Positions 1-9,200 are shown, counted from the first letter of the stretch. The stretch: 9,538 nucleotides of DNA from Prevotella sp. (GCA_003483565.1 DMYZ01000110.1:1-9538); one strand, 5' to 3'. A program made the numbers and translations. Notes: a model not told the origin generated them from the letters alone.

Positions 1-9
1 ATTAAGAAC

Positions 10-891
10 ATGAAAAAAATTACTGTAGCGGCGTCTTTGTTAACTTTGGCGTTATTAGTTCCTAATGTAGCTGATGCACAATATTCATCGGCATCATTAA
101 ATGCAAACGGTGAGTCTACTTTCGATTTTACTAATTCAAAGGACTATGTCCTTATTTATGTAGGTGATGCTGAAAAAGAGGCTATGGCTTCTAAGATCAA
201 GGCTGATTATACAGTTGATGATACCAAAAATTTTCTCTATGTGTGGAATAATACCTATACAGGACATGAAACTAGCGGTATCAATTCTTTTGGACAAGCC
301 GAAGGCTGGCTCGATTTTACCGTCAACTCTGTGGGATGGTCTGGCTTAGGATTTGCCTCATCTAAGGGAAACGGTAAAGATTTGAGTATGCTCGATGATA
401 GTTACATACTCCATTTTGCCATGAAAGGTACTGATGCTTCAGCTCATGCCTCTCACGCTATCGGAATAGGTACGGCTAAATTTACCATAGGTACTTCAGC
501 CTTTGTAGACAATGGTGCTTCTTATAAAGTGCTTGGTGATTATCCACGTGATGGTGAATGGTATAGCTTTGATATTCCTTTCAGTGTGTTGAAAAGATTG
601 AATACGGTTGATGCTACTGGTGTTTTTGAAACCTCTAGTGGTGGCGCTACGGCTTATGTAAGCAATGTTTTTTGGACATTAAGCGGCGGTGTAACAGGAA
701 CAGAACTTCAACTTGACGGAATATTCTTTTATCGTAAATCAACAACGGCTATCAATGATGTGACAACAGAAAATAGTAAAAAAATTAAAGCTATTTATGA
801 CATTCAGGGTCGTAAAGTTAGGAACATGAATAAGACAGGTCTTTATATAGTCAAGACGAATGACGGCGTAAAAAAGGTTTCTGTTAAATAA
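10..891 (+). CDS. Secreted single-module protein, putative glycan-binding, with T9SS-type tail
   Basis: This 293-residue protein has no recognisable catalytic domain. Residues 1-23 form a signal peptide (MKK start, hydrophobic core, probable cleavage after ADA before Gln24). Residues about 25-243 are one copy of the module found three times in the next gene, with the same landmarks: NFLYVW near 74-79, GWSGLG near 109-114, DGEWYSFDIP at 181-190 and LDGIFFY at 235-241. Residues about 248-293 are a sorting-domain-like tail (YDIQGRKV, then GLYIVKT, ending in VSVK). The ATG at 10 is the natural start because the signal peptide begins there; only nine bases lie upstream, so promoter and RBS cannot be judged. 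The neighbouring GH16 gene starts 21 bases after the stop, implying co-transcription. I infer an extracellular beta-glucan-binding role from the shared module; it has not been shown. It could also be a GH16 derivative that lost its enzyme. Confidence 0.85.
   Translation: MKKITVAASLLTLALLVPNVADAQYSSASLNANGESTFDFTNSKDYVLIYVGDAEKEAMASKIKADYTVDDTKNFLYVWNNTYTGHETSGINSFGQAEGWLDFTVNSVGWSGLGFASSKGNGKDLSMLDDSYILHFAMKGTDASAHASHAIGIGTAKFTIGTSAFVDNGASYKVLGDYPRDGEWYSFDIPFSVLKRLNTVDATGVFETSSGGATAYVSNVFWTLSGGVTGTELQLDGIFFYRKSTTAINDVTTENSKKIKAIYDIQGRKVRNMNKTGLYIVKTNDGVKKVSVK
82..738 (+). repeat. Stand-alone copy of the ~219-residue module (unit 0)
   Basis: This coding repeat is homologous to the three units in the GH16 gene. 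By eye it is closest to the last of them (unit 3): both have the HAIGIG stretch, the FVDN loop, DGEWYSFDIP and the LQLDGIFFY ending, and both run straight into an 'IND' sorting-tail start. The repeated strands with conserved Trp and Tyr suggest a beta-sandwich; the fold is an inference. Confidence 0.85.
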
Positions 892-912
892 TATATATCC
901 TAATTGTTAAAT

Positions 913-3900
913 ATGAATATAAATATAAGATTAGTTTATCTATCGATGTTGTCGGCCATAGCTGCTCCGATGGTGGCTATGACTGATGACTCGCCTCAGA
1001 GTGGAGCAACAAATGGTTATGAACTTGTTTGGAGCGACGAGTTCAATGGTACAACTCTTAATACTAAGGCATGGAATACGGAGGTAAATGGAAATGGTGG
1101 TGGCAATAATGAATTGCAATATTATCGAAGTGAAAATGTTACGGTCGGCACAGAACCTACTTCAGGTGAGAAATGTATGATTATAACTACTAAAAAAGAG
1201 AGTTTTGGTGGTAAGAGTTTTACTTCTGGTCGTGTTAATTCAATGGGAAAAGTTGCCTTCAAACATGGTAAGATAGAGGCACGTATCATGATGCCAAAGA
1301 CCGCAAATGGTCTTTGGCCTGCCTTTTGGATGATGGGAAATGATCTGAATACAGGTGTGTCATGGCCTTATTGTGGCGAAATGGATATACTTGAGGCTGG
1401 AAATCGTGAGGGTATCTCTGCTGGAACTCAAGAGAAATATATTGATGGAGCGATGCATTGGGGACCTTATTCAGGTGGCAATCATCCTATGTATGCTAAG
1501 GGTTATACCTCTCCATATAGTTTGCAGGATGGTCAGTTTCATCTGTTTACCTTAATCTGGGATGATAATAAGGCGAGTATGTATCTGGATCTTGACAAAA
1601 ATCCTGGTGAATCTCCTTATTTCGAAATGAATATTAATGATATGAGTGCGCAAAACTCGTCCGGTCGTTATTTTCACAAACAGTTTTTTCTATTATTCAA
1701 TGTTGCTGTAGGAGGCAGTGTAACAGGCATATATAACGACGATGACATAACAGCACTCAATAATGGTGATGCCAAGATGTATGTTGATTACGTGCGTGCC
1801 TATCAACAGTCAGATGCAAAAGATTACACGACTCCTGACGGTTCAACGACTCCTAAGGATTCAACCGATACTAAAGATAATGATACAAAACTTGGTGATT
1901 ATGGTTCGTTATCACTTAATGCTGACAGTACAAGTGCATTCGATTTTACAAATTCCAAAGATTATGTGCTTGTAGATGTAAGTCCATCCGTAAAGAAAGC
2001 TATGGCCGGTAAGATAAAAGCTGACTATAGTGTAGATGATACGAAAAATTTCTTATATATATGGGAAAATACATACGCTTCGAAAACTTCAAACGGTATA
2101 AACTCTTTTGGACAAAATGAAAAGTATAATGACTTCACTGTAGGTAATGCAGGTTGGTCAGGTCTCGGTTATGCTTCTCCTTCAGGGAGTGGAAAAGACT
2201 TGAGCATGTTGGATGACGATTATTTCCTGCATTTTTCTATGCGTGGCACAGATCTGCTTGTACATAGTACAAATTCTGTATGGATTGGTAATGCTAAATT
2301 TTCTATTGGAGCTTCAGCTTTTAATGATAATGGTAATACTTACAAATTATTGGGGGATTACAAACGTGATGGGCGTTGGTGTAGCTTTGATATTCCTGTA
2401 AAGATGTTGAAAGCTCTTGCCAATCCAATATTCCCAGATGCTGATGGTGGTGCAAATGCTTATATTGGTAATGTCTTTGCATTACTTAGTGGCGGCATTA
2501 GTGGGACAGAGGTTCAGTTTGATAATATATTCTTCTATAAAAATCCAACAAAAACACCTTATGTGCCTACAACAGATAATACGACAGCGCTTGGAGACTA
2601 TGGATATAAATCATTGGATGATAATGGCAACACTACATTTAACTTCAAAGATGGTTATGATTATGTGCTTGTTGATGTCAGCCCTTCTGTAAAAGAAGCT
2701 ATGGGTTCTAATATTAAAGCTGATTATACTGTAGATAATACGAAGAACTTTCTCTATGTATGGAGCAATACTTATACATCAAAGACATCAGAAGGTATTA
2801 ATTCCTTTGGTCAGACAGAGCCTTACAATTTTTTTACAGTTAATTCAGTCGGTTGGTCAGGTCTCGGTTATGCATCCTCTGCAGGTAATGGTAAAGATCT
2901 CTCGATGCTCGACAATTCATATTATCTTCATATCTCACTTAAAGGTAATGATGTAATAAAGCATGCTTCATATGCTATAGGCGTAGGCTCTGCTAAGTTT
3001 ACTTTAGGTGAAGCTTCTATAGACGGTTCTGTTATTCTTGGTGATTTTAGACGTGATGGCAATTGGTATAGTTTTGACATACCATTTTCAGTCATTAAAA
3101 ATCTTGCCAGTCCTGTATTTAAAGATGCTGATGGAGGTGTAAAAGCTTATATAAGCAATGTAGTCTCACTTCTAAGCGGGGGCATTTCTGGTACAGAACT
3201 TCAATATGACAATATTTTTTTCTTTAAGAAACATTCAAATATCGATCCTCCACAAGAGTCTGAACTAGGTCTTTATGGAAGCAAGTCGCTTAATGATAAA
3301 GGTGTTTCCACATTCGATTTTGCAAACACTAAAGATTATGTTCTTGTCGATATAGGCACAGCAGAGAAAGAATCCATGTCCGGTAAGATAAAGGCTGATT
3401 ATACTGTAGACGACACAAAGAATTTCCTCTATGTCTGGAACGATACCTATACATCCAAAACTTCCAGTGGTGTAAATTCCTTTGGTCAGACAGAGTCTTA
3501 CAATGACTTTATAGTTAATTCAATAGGCTGGTCAGGTCTCGGTTATGCATCCTCTGCAGGTAATGGCAAAGATCTGTCAATGATAGACGGTAGCTATTAT
3601 TTGCACTTTGCCATGAAAGGTTCTGACACGTCTACTCATGCACCTCATGCCATAGGAATAGGTGATGCTCACTTTACGATAGGTAATACGACTTTTGTGG
3701 ACAATGCCAAGACTTACATGATGTTGGGCGATTATAAACGTGATGGTGAGTGGTACAGTTTTGATATACCAATGAGTGTGATTGACAAACTGGCAAATCC
3801 TGTGTTTATCAATCCTTCCAATTATATAAGTAATGTGTTCTCAGTGTTGAGTGGTGGTACCTCTGGTACTGAATTACAGTTAGATGGTATATTTTTCTAC

Positions 3901-4059
3901 AAGAAAGTCACCACAGGAATCAATGATACTCAAATCCAATCAGAAACTCATCCTACGCAGATTTTTGATATCAGTGGACGCAAAGTAAGTGACATGAATC
4001 GTTGTGGTATTTATATAGTCAAGACAAGTACAGGTACTAAAAAAATTATAGTAAAATAA
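913..4059 (+). CDS. Secreted GH16 beta-1,3-glucanase (laminarinase-like) with three repeated C-terminal modules
   Basis: This is a 1048-residue multimodular enzyme. Residues 1-23 are an uncharged-core signal peptide without a lipobox Cys. Residues about 35-299 are a complete GH16 domain, from ELVWSDEF through SGRVNS, LWPAFWMMG and GAMHWG to YVDYVRAYQ. The catalytic motif EMDILE gives nucleophile Glu156, Asp158 and acid/base Glu161; the extra residue of this ExDxxE form is typical of laminarinase-type GH16 rather than lichenase (ExDxE). A Thr/Ser/Asp-rich linker (301-326) leads to three ~215-residue modules (327-543, 560-773, 785-998), then a T9SS-like tail (1002-1048; FDISGRKV, GIYIVKT). A TTG at 904 is in frame, but ATG 913 directly precedes the hydrophobic segment and is preferred. 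Known GH16 enzymes of this type cleave internal beta-1,3 or beta-1,3/1,4 glucan bonds; exact specificity cannot be read from sequence. The module function (polymer binding) is inferred. A GH16 pseudogene begins one base after the stop. Confidence 0.92.
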   Translation: MNINIRLVYLSMLSAIAAPMVAMTDDSPQSGATNGYELVWSDEFNGTTLNTKAWNTEVNGNGGGNNELQYYRSENVTVGTEPTSGEKCMIITTKKESFGGKSFTSGRVNSMGKVAFKHGKIEARIMMPKTANGLWPAFWMMGNDLNTGVSWPYCGEMDILEAGNREGISAGTQEKYIDGAMHWGPYSGGNHPMYAKGYTSPYSLQDGQFHLFTLIWDDNKASMYLDLDKNPGESPYFEMNINDMSAQNSSGRYFHKQFFLLFNVAVGGSVTGIYNDDDITALNNGDAKMYVDYVRAYQQSDAKDYTTPDGSTTPKDSTDTKDNDTKLGDYGSLSLNADSTSAFDFTNSKDYVLVDVSPSVKKAMAGKIKADYSVDDTKNFLYIWENTYASKTSNGINSFGQNEKYNDFTVGNAGWSGLGYASPSGSGKDLSMLDDDYFLHFSMRGTDLLVHSTNSVWIGNAKFSIGASAFNDNGNTYKLLGDYKRDGRWCSFDIPVKMLKALANPIFPDADGGANAYIGNVFALLSGGISGTEVQFDNIFFYKNPTKTPYVPTTDNTTALGDYGYKSLDDNGNTTFNFKDGYDYVLVDVSPSVKEAMGSNIKADYTVDNTKNFLYVWSNTYTSKTSEGINSFGQTEPYNFFTVNSVGWSGLGYASSAGNGKDLSMLDNSYYLHISLKGNDVIKHASYAIGVGSAKFTLGEASIDGSVILGDFRRDGNWYSFDIPFSVIKNLASPVFKDADGGVKAYISNVVSLLSGGISGTELQYDNIFFFKKHSNIDPPQESELGLYGSKSLNDKGVSTFDFANTKDYVLVDIGTAEKESMSGKIKADYTVDDTKNFLYVWNDTYTSKTSSGVNSFGQTESYNDFIVNSIGWSGLGYASSAGNGKDLSMIDGSYYLHFAMKGSDTSTHAPHAIGIGDAHFTIGNTTFVDNAKTYMMLGDYKRDGEWYSFDIPMSVIDKLANPVFINPSNYISNVFSVLSGGTSGTELQLDGIFFYKKVTTGINDTQIQSETHPTQIFDISGRKVSDMNRCGIYIVKTSTGTKKIIVK
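1891..2541 (+). repeat. GH16 C-terminal module, unit 1
   Basis: This is the first of three tandem coding repeats, residues 327-543. It opens with LGDYGSLSLN, carries NFLYIW (379-384), GWSGLGY (414-420), DGRWCSFDIP and ends FDNIFFYK. It is the most diverged of the three, for example Cys in place of Tyr in the WYSFDIP motif and VWIGNAKF in place of AIGVGSAKF. Confidence 0.85.
2590..3231 (+). repeat. GH16 C-terminal module, unit 2
   Basis: This is the second tandem unit, residues 560-773, from LGDYGYKSLDD to DNIFFFKK. It keeps NFLYVW, GWSGLGY and DGNWYSFDIP, but its loop before LGDF is shortened (no FxDN segment as in units 0, 1 and 3). A linker of about 16 residues, rich in Thr and Pro, separates it from unit 1. 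Confidence 0.85.
3265..3906 (+). repeat. GH16 C-terminal module, unit 3
   Basis: This is the third tandem unit, residues 785-998, from LGLYGSKSLND to LDGIFFYKK. It lacks the 'DADGG' loop present before the YIxNV strand in units 1 and 2. It is followed directly by the sorting tail and is the closest relative of the stand-alone module at 82-738. Confidence 0.85.
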
Positions 4060-4060
4060 G

Positions 4061-4770
4061 ATGGCATTAAAAAATGTCTATATAACATTATTCTTAGCTG
4101 TGGTCATCCCCATGATAGCCACGGCTGAGAATTCCATAGAGAAAGATAGTAATCCATTTACTTCAGCACGTATTAATTTGGAACAGAACGTATTTTTCAT
4201 ATACGGTAAGATAGAGCCGTACATCAAAATGCCTGTCACTGCAAATGGTCTGTGCCCTACTTTTTTTGCTAGGTAGTAATTATATTGATGTAGGATGGTC
4301 TCGTTGTGGTGAAATCGATATTGTCGAGATGGTTAATACCGAAGGTATCAAGTCTGGCTCTCAGGCTTATTATTTCAATGGAGCTTACCATTAGGGATAT
4401 TATAATGGTAAAGGACAGCACCTCAATTATGCTTGGCATTGTATATGCCTGCATACAGGATGAAGAATTCCATCTCTTCACTATTGAATGGACGTACAAG
4501 ACAATAAAGATGTATCTTGGCTGTGACAAGAATACTATTTCAGCTTGGGGTAGAAGATGCAATCAATCAGTGGTCCATAGAACGTTATTTCCGGCATAAT
4601 GTTTTTCTTATCTATAATTTGGCTGTTTTGGTAGTTATTTTACCGGAATACTCAAACTTGGTAGTATCTCTGCATTTTATAATCGTGATACATAGATGTA
4701 TATTGACTATGTTAGAGCTTATCAGAAGTCTTCTGCTCAGAATATAATCATGCTCACGAAAGCAGATTAA
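4061..4770 (+). pseudogene. Decayed second GH16 beta-glucanase gene
   Basis: A start and signal peptide (MALKNVYITLFLAVVIPMIA) are followed by GH16 sequence matching the upstream enzyme, spread over all three frames. About 70 residues of the N-terminal GH16 strands are missing: the text jumps from the signal peptide to FTSARI, equivalent to FTSGRV of the intact copy. The frame changes near the T7 run at 4261-4267, again around 4435-4455, around 4535-4555, and near 4625-4630. In-frame stops are TAG 4392-4394, where the intact protein has the Trp of HWG, and TAG 4693-4695, just before MYIDYVRAYQ. The catalytic motif EIDIVE survives at 4311-4328. The reading ends at TAA 4768-4770 with no repeat modules or sorting tail, so the ancestor was probably a GH16-only protein or lost its 3' end. 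So many lesions exclude a sequencing slip, and no functional product is expected. Confidence 0.88.
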
Positions 4771-4835
4771 CGTAGAAATTGTTGTGCATGTGCACATACG
4801 AATATAAATGTAATAACTTTATGAAGTGATATACG
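4771..4835. other. 65-bp spacer before the GH128 gene
   Basis: This AT-rich gap holds a near-palindrome at 4783-4796 (TGTGCA, two-base centre, TGCACA) and a TAACTTTA at 4814-4821 that resembles the Bacteroidota -7 box (TAnnTTTG). No properly spaced -33 TTG was found, and the box lies very close to the ATG at 4836, so a promoter here is only a possibility. No convincing terminator is visible. Confidence 0.3.
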
Positions 4836-6260
4836 ATGAAAAAATTATTTTTACTTTTATTAATTATGCTTGCCATACCAGCTGTAGCTCAAATGAAAAA
4901 AAGCGAAAAGCGTGGCGTTGGCGAGAATGCATTTAACAATGAGGCTGAGGTCCAGTCCCTGTCTTCAGGTGTTGCATGGGCTTATGATTGGGGAGTTACT
5001 CCTTCATCCTATGTTATTGATAATTTCGGTACTGACAAAAATATGGAATTTGTTCCAATGTGTTGGAATGGAAATTTTGATGAGGCATCTCTGCGTGCAT
5101 ATATTAGATCCCATCCAGGTGTAAAGTATATACTTGGTTTTAATGAACCAAACTTCGCCTCACAGTCCAACATGACCCCCTCACAGGCAGCAGCGGCATG
5201 GCCTAAGGTCGAGAAGATAGCTGCAGATTTTAATCTGAAAATAGTAGCTCCAGCACTTAATTATACAGACGGTCCGATAAATGACGGCGTTACATATCAG
5301 CCCGAAGCTTGGATGGATGCATTCCTTGCAGCTTATCCTACTGCAAAATTTGATTATTTGGCGCTTCATTGTTATATGAACAGTTCAACAGCTATGATGA
5401 ACTATATAGAGCATTTTGCAAAGAAATATAAAAAGCAGGTCTGGCTTACTGAATTTTGTGCATGGGAAGGAACTGTTGATTCACTCACTCAACTCAGCAC
5501 AATGGTGCAGAAAGTCCAGGCTTTGGAGTTAAGTCCTATGGTTGCCCGCTATGCATGGTTTAAGGCCAAAGGTTCTGCTTCGGCTCCTTATTATCGTTTG
5601 CTTATCAATCAGAGTATGCTTACGCACAAGCCTGCTATCGGTACATTGTCACAGTTGGGCGTTATCTATTTGAACATGTCTTCTTTTGATTCCACCTATT
5701 ATCATCCTGTTGGTGAGATTATAGCAGCTAAAGATTATGTAAATTCAGTAGGTTTGTCGCTGGAGTTGAATAGCGATGCTGAAAGTTCTCAAAAAATACA
5801 GATTGGTTCTTTTGATATAGGTTCGTATACGGACTATATGGTTCATATTCCAGAAACAGGTGAATATGAGATTTCATTTCGTCTGTCAAGCGAGCAGTTT
5901 CTCTTCGATCCTAAGTTTCAGATCTTTTGTGATGGGATTAATGTTGGAGAAAATGTATTTCCAGAAACAGGCATGACTGATGCAACCGACAAATGGGCAA
6001 CTCAGAGCATGATAGTGAATCTTCCTGCAGGTGACCATAAATTGCGTGTGAGAAGTGCGCAGAGCACTACATGCAAGTTCAACTGGTTTAGAATCAATCA
6101 AACAACCGGAATCAATGAAATGAAAAGATCCACAGATGTTGTGTCTATGAAATATTATGATCTTCAAGGCATTGAGATAACAAATCCCGTGCGTGGTGTA
6201 TTTATAGAAAAGAAAATATATGCTAATGGTACGAGTCGTGTCTCAAAAATAATTAAGTAG
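4836..6260 (+). CDS. Secreted GH128-type beta-1,3-glucanase with CBM6-like domain
   Basis: This 474-residue protein has a clear signal peptide (MKKLFLLLLIMLAIPAVA, cleavage before Gln19). Residues about 45-285 look like the GH128 / Asl1-type glycosyl hydrolase core: WAYDWG at 48-53, FVPMCW at 72-77, GFNEPN at 101-106 with the probable acid/base Glu104, LALHCY at 175-180, WLTEF at 203-207 with the probable nucleophile Glu206, and ARYAWF at 237-242. Residues about 291-421 resemble CBM6, ending in KFNWFRIN; its usual opening Glu residues are altered (IIAAKDY). Residues 425-474 are a sorting-like tail (GINE, YYDLQGIEI, SKIIK). Characterised GH128 enzymes are endo-beta-1,3-glucanases, so it probably attacks the same polymer as the GH16 enzyme upstream from an unrelated TIM-barrel fold. 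It sits 65 bases after the GH16 remnant and 37 bases before the next gene, in the same direction. Confidence 0.88.
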   Translation: MKKLFLLLLIMLAIPAVAQMKKSEKRGVGENAFNNEAEVQSLSSGVAWAYDWGVTPSSYVIDNFGTDKNMEFVPMCWNGNFDEASLRAYIRSHPGVKYILGFNEPNFASQSNMTPSQAAAAWPKVEKIAADFNLKIVAPALNYTDGPINDGVTYQPEAWMDAFLAAYPTAKFDYLALHCYMNSSTAMMNYIEHFAKKYKKQVWLTEFCAWEGTVDSLTQLSTMVQKVQALELSPMVARYAWFKAKGSASAPYYRLLINQSMLTHKPAIGTLSQLGVIYLNMSSFDSTYYHPVGEIIAAKDYVNSVGLSLELNSDAESSQKIQIGSFDIGSYTDYMVHIPETGEYEISFRLSSEQFLFDPKFQIFCDGINVGENVFPETGMTDATDKWATQSMIVNLPAGDHKLRVRSAQSTTCKFNWFRINQTTGINEMKRSTDVVSMKYYDLQGIEITNPVRGVFIEKKIYANGTSRVSKIIK

Positions 6261-6297
6261 TAAATCAATTTCTTTTCATATATTAAATAATATCATC

Positions 6298-9200
6298 ATG
6301 AAAAAACAATTATTCTTTTTGTTGGCGTTTATTACGTCAATCACTGTCTCCGCGCAAAATTTAGCTATCGGAGGTACGGCAATAGCCACATCAGGTAATG
6401 CCAGCCTGGCTATTGATGACAATGCGGGAACCCGTTGGGAATCCGATAAAAGCGATCCACAGACATGGCAAGTCGATCTGGGACAGGCAAAATATTTCAA
6501 CACTATTCAAATAGTGTGGGAGGGAGCTTATGCTAAAACATTTACGATAGAAGCTGGTAATGATCTCGGAGCCGACGGCTTTTTAACAGGAGGAACGAAG
6601 ATAGCTTCCATTACAGATCAGACATTGTCTGGTTTCCCTTATACCCAGACACTCACTCTTCCCAATGCAATAAATGCTCGATATATCAAATTTAATGGTC
6701 TGGCCCGTGGTACCGTGTATGGTTATAGTTTTTGGGAGTTTCGTGTGATGAACGTCACATCCCAGACGCTTACGACATTTAGCGTAGCCCCTACAACCGC
6801 ATTGAAGAATGCAGCGACTACAGCAGGTGTCAATGCAAGTACTAAGGTCAACACTCCTATACCACTTACCATTAAATCCTTAGACCAATATGGCGTGAAT
6901 TATTCAACCAACGGAATCACCTATGACGTGACAGGAGCAGGTGGTACTGTCGCTGACGGGATGTTCACTCCAACAGCAAAAGGTATTTCTACAATCACAG
7001 CCACCTTAGGTGACAAGACTTCTTCATTCTCTGTCTATGCCTACGATGGTGATAATCTGGCCTTAAACAAGCTTGTTGATAAAAGTGGAGAAACGAATGG
7101 ATTCACTGCAGCAATGGCTGTTGATGGAGACAACGGAACCCGTTGGGTGAGCGGTACACCAGCCGATGCCAGTGTCACCGATTATAATGCCTTTATCACA
7201 CTTGATTTGGCTGCTTATTATGACATAGATTATGTGGATCTTTTCTTTGAGAATGCGAATTCAGATACCTATACAATACAATTTTCTGCTGATGGAACCA
7301 AATGGGCGGATGCTTATTCTGAATCAAAACTCGGTGGATTCAATGGTGGACATTATGGTTATTGCAATAACACCACTGATAATAAACAGGTCCGTTTTGT
7401 AAGATTCAATAGCACGAAAGCTGGTACAGTTTATGGCGTGTCTCTTTATGAACTTCAAGTATTCGGAAGTAACAAGACTAACATTTTAGATACCAAGGCT
7501 CCAGTATTGGATGTAGCAGAAACTGGGACAGTAGGTACTGATAATGTAACTCTTAATTTGAAAGCTACGGATAACATTAGTTCCATTACTTATGTCATCA
7601 CAGATGCTGCAAATAAAAAGACATATACAACAACAGGTGCTAATGGTACTGCTATAACCTATAATATCGCAGGACTTTCTGACGGAACCTCTTATTCATA
7701 CTCTGTCGTAGCCAAAGATGCAAATGGAAATGCCTCTGAGGCAAAAACGGTAACGTTCTCTACTTCCGCCCAGCCTAAGCCAACTGTTTCTGCTCCAACT
7801 CCAACCCAGGATGCTGCAAATGTTAAATCCATTTATAGTGAACATTACACCTCTGTGGCTCCAGATAATTTCTTTAATACATGGGGATCCGCAAATGAGG
7901 CTATTTCTTCTTATTTGGTGACAACAGGTGATAATGTCGAAAAAATCACTAATTTCGGCTATCTGGGTAATGAGTTTAAGACAACCTTTGACATGTCAGA
8001 TATGGACTATCTTCATTTTGATGTTTACCCTGATAAAGATATGACTATTGGTGTTACACCTATCACTCAAGGTGGTGAGAAACTTCTGACGTTTGATGTA
8101 AAGGGAAATCAGTGGAACAGCCTGAATATACCATTAGTTTCATATATGGCAGCAAATCCGAATATGAATTTTAAATATACATTCCAGATAAAATGGGCTA
8201 ATGGTGATCAGAAAACATTGCTTTATCTAGATAATATATACTTCTATAAAGATGTAGCGCCCGATACAGAGGCTCCCGTATTGAATATAGCCACGGTGAC
8301 CCCGGGATCCACAATAGCCAAGTTCACTCTGAATGCAACGGATAACAAAGCTGCTATCAATTACACAATTACTGATGTCACAAACAGCAAAACATATACG
8401 GTGACTGGAGCAAGTGGTACCGATGTCATATATACAATCACCGGTCTAAAGGCGAATACAGCTTATTCTATGAGCGTGGTGGCAAAAGATGCCGCAGGGA
8501 ATGCTTCAGCTTCCAAAACAGTAGAATTCACTACAACCTCATCTTCATTGGTGGCAACACCTTCTGCAGATAGTATTGTTTCGATCAGTGGTGAATGGGA
8601 TGCAACAGACTTTGCTACTATAGATTGTAAATATAAAGCCTCTTGTTATGATATGACAGCTGTGACTTCCATACCTAATGGTACTGGTTTGAATACTGCC
8701 AATCCTAATGCTCTAATCATTTCTGCTGTGGCAGGTAAGATAAATAAGAACGAGGTCGTGAAGAAAGTGGACAATTCTGGTTACAATGGTTATAATATAC
8801 AGTTTAATGAACAATTCAATGACAATGCGACCACACATGACATTTGTACTGCCATATCTCCGATAACGACTATTGCTCCTTCATTTCATAGAGTGTTCGA
8901 TCGTGCTTCCATCTATTTTACCACTGTCCTTCCGTTTGATGTGGCAACATTCACGGATCTTATAGCTTATGAGTTGAAATCATCAACAGTTGTTGGCGGT
9001 GTGACTACACTGATTTTCAACAAGGTAACCTCACTCCAGAAGGGTGTTCCATATCTTATGTTTGCCAACACAGGAGGAGCTCATTTTCATTCAGATGGTG
9101 AGACAATAATCAATTTTACTACTTCACCTATTCCTTTTAATGGTGGTAGTCTGAAAAGTACATACACTGCGATTACCGGCATAAAATCCGCTCAGAAGAT

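Noticed and set aside
904..912. TTG start for the GH16 gene, adding three residues
   Set aside because: ATG at 913 is in the same frame and lies at the natural beginning of the signal peptide; there is no RBS that favours TTG.
4261..4276. Programmed frameshift or phase-variable T7 tract controlling the second GH16 gene
   Set aside because: Restoring this frame does not rescue the gene: three more frame changes, two in-frame stops and a large deletion follow or precede it.
4269..4797. Open frames of 61-97 codons on both strands, which could be called small genes
   Set aside because: The + strand frames at 4306-4599 and 4517-4747 are pieces of the broken GH16 reading, and the - strand frames only shadow it; none has its own start context or recognisable product.
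4814..4821. TAACTTTA as a -7 promoter box for the GH128 gene
   Set aside because: The final G is missing, the nearest upstream TTG is about 29 bases away instead of roughly 20, and the leader would be only about ten bases long. AT-rich spacers produce such matches by chance.
5886..6503. Antisense frames (5886-6167 and 6276-6503, - strand)
   Set aside because: They lie opposite strongly supported secreted proteins and their translations have no domain or signal; they are coding shadows.
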